From Lysobacterales bacterium (lineage in GTDB: Bacteria > Pseudomonadota > Gammaproteobacteria > Xanthomonadales > SZUA-38), in NCBI GenBank assembly GCA_028285525.1, contig JANQOZ010000090.1, positions 62,001 to 126,000 of the forward strand: a stretch of DNA of 64,000 nt. Reading direction: 5' to 3'. The notes under the pieces were generated by a model that was given only the letters and a program-made list of their open reading frames with translations, had not been told where the DNA came from and did not search any database. A program made the translations under genes and the position numbers. Position 1 is the first letter of the stretch. Each line of letters opens with the position of its first letter. Below are positions 63,648 through 64,000 of this stretch, one piece after another.

Positions 63648-64000
63648 TCAGGAGAGCTCAACCCGGATCAAACCGACCAGTTCCCGAACCGCGGACTCAA
63701 CCACTTCGGTAGCAGGGTGTCGGAGAATGACATACCCCTCCCCTTCATAGCCGTCCGATCGGGGCTGACCCGGGGTCGGCAACTTTGCCTCGACCACCAG
63801 CTCACCGAAGCGCTGCTGAGCTTCGTCGAGGCCAAAAATTCGCTGAACTCGGCCGCCGCCAGACCCGCCGCTGCCGCCCTGGCCGCGGAGGTACGCGGCG
63901 CCGACCGCGTAGCGCCGGGGCGGCGGTTCAAATTCCTCGAAAATCATCAGCCGTGGCCACGCCTGGTAGAAGTCCAGGTCGTGCGCGTAGGACAGCAGCG
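63648..64000 (-). CDS. ATP-grasp ligase, paralogue C (C-terminal part, runs off window)
   Basis: The frame is open to the edge, so only the last ~117 residues are seen; the internal ATG at 63947 is not the true start. It reads SYAHDLDFYQAWPRLMIFEE, then a Gly-rich patch (GQGGSGGSGGGRVQRIFG) and QQRFGELVVEAKLPTPGQPR with GYVILRHPATEVVESAV. The pattern QRFGE..V....LP..G.PR...LRHP is shared with paralogues A and B. It lies 3 bp upstream of the S51-like gene. Confidence 0.8.
   Translation of the reverse strand, partial: LLSYAHDLDFYQAWPRLMIFEEFEPPPRRYAVGAAYLRGQGGSGGSGGGRVQRIFGLDEAQQRFGELVVEAKLPTPGQPRSDGYEGEGYVILRHPATEVVESAVRELVGLIRVELS

Noticed and set aside
1..64000. CRISPR arrays and tRNA genes
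   Set aside because: No regularly spaced short repeats with unique spacers and no cloverleaf with CCA-side T-arm were seen, apart from the tmRNA tRNA-like domain. The 40-bp and 318-bp repeats do not have CRISPR form.

Overview
The window looks like the chromosome of a GC-rich gammaproteobacterium, most likely from the Xanthomonadales/Lysobacterales or the Wenzhouxiangella-like branch. That placement is inferred from gene content, not from a marker phylogeny. The clues are hrcA-grpE next to recN, the fur/bamE and ratA/smpB divergent pairs close together, tmRNA nearby, an ECF sigma factor coupled to a TPR-bearing Ser/Thr kinase, and many secreted repeat proteins. Two lines counted by eye give 40/60 G+C at 2041-2100 and 28/60 at 22261-22320, so one central block is compositionally foreign.

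Layout. 1-5430: housekeeping genes for heat shock (grpE, hrcA), recombination (recN), iron (fur), outer-membrane assembly (bamE), ratA-like START protein and smpB. 5519-12849: a very large secreted adhesin-like protein, divergent from an ECF sigma factor/Ser-Thr kinase pair. 12908-13270: ssrA (tmRNA, tag ANDDNYALAA). 13446-27691: a complete seven-gene BREX phage-defence operon on the minus strand (brxE-like, brxA, brxB, brxC, pglX, pglZ, brxL). Then come an orphan small ORF, three 40-bp-spaced repeats and a giant secreted protein with two M23 peptidase domains (28563-32909). This A+T-richer block abuts tmRNA and is probably an acquired island, but no integrase or clean att repeat is visible.

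33601-49182: a subtilisin with a downstream I9-like lipoprotein, a Na+/alanine symporter, a PQQ dehydrogenase, an NmrA-like oxidoreductase, a beta-lactamase-fold hydrolase, a large AsmA protein, a PD40-like secreted protein, and a Cpx-like envelope-stress module (histidine kinase, response regulator, divergent Spy/CpxP). 49300-55327: a phosphotransferase/P-loop kinase/CIA30 fusion, a DUF808 membrane protein, an isochorismatase-fold hydrolase coupled to a CaiB-type CoA-transferase, and a dihaem cytochrome c.

55513-64000 (running off the edge): an unusual cluster with glycogen synthase (glgA), three paralogous ATP-grasp ligases plus a fourth RimK-like one, two PF00756-type esterases (one with an N-terminal glycogen-binding-like E-set domain) and an S51/class-I-amidotransferase-like protein with an inserted coiled coil. 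Tight overlaps suggest co-expression. I cannot assign the pathway. It is the best candidate here for an undescribed system, perhaps making or remodelling a peptide- or amide-decorated storage glucan. Second in interest is the BREX operon, which combines a type-6-like brxE with a type-1 brxL layout.
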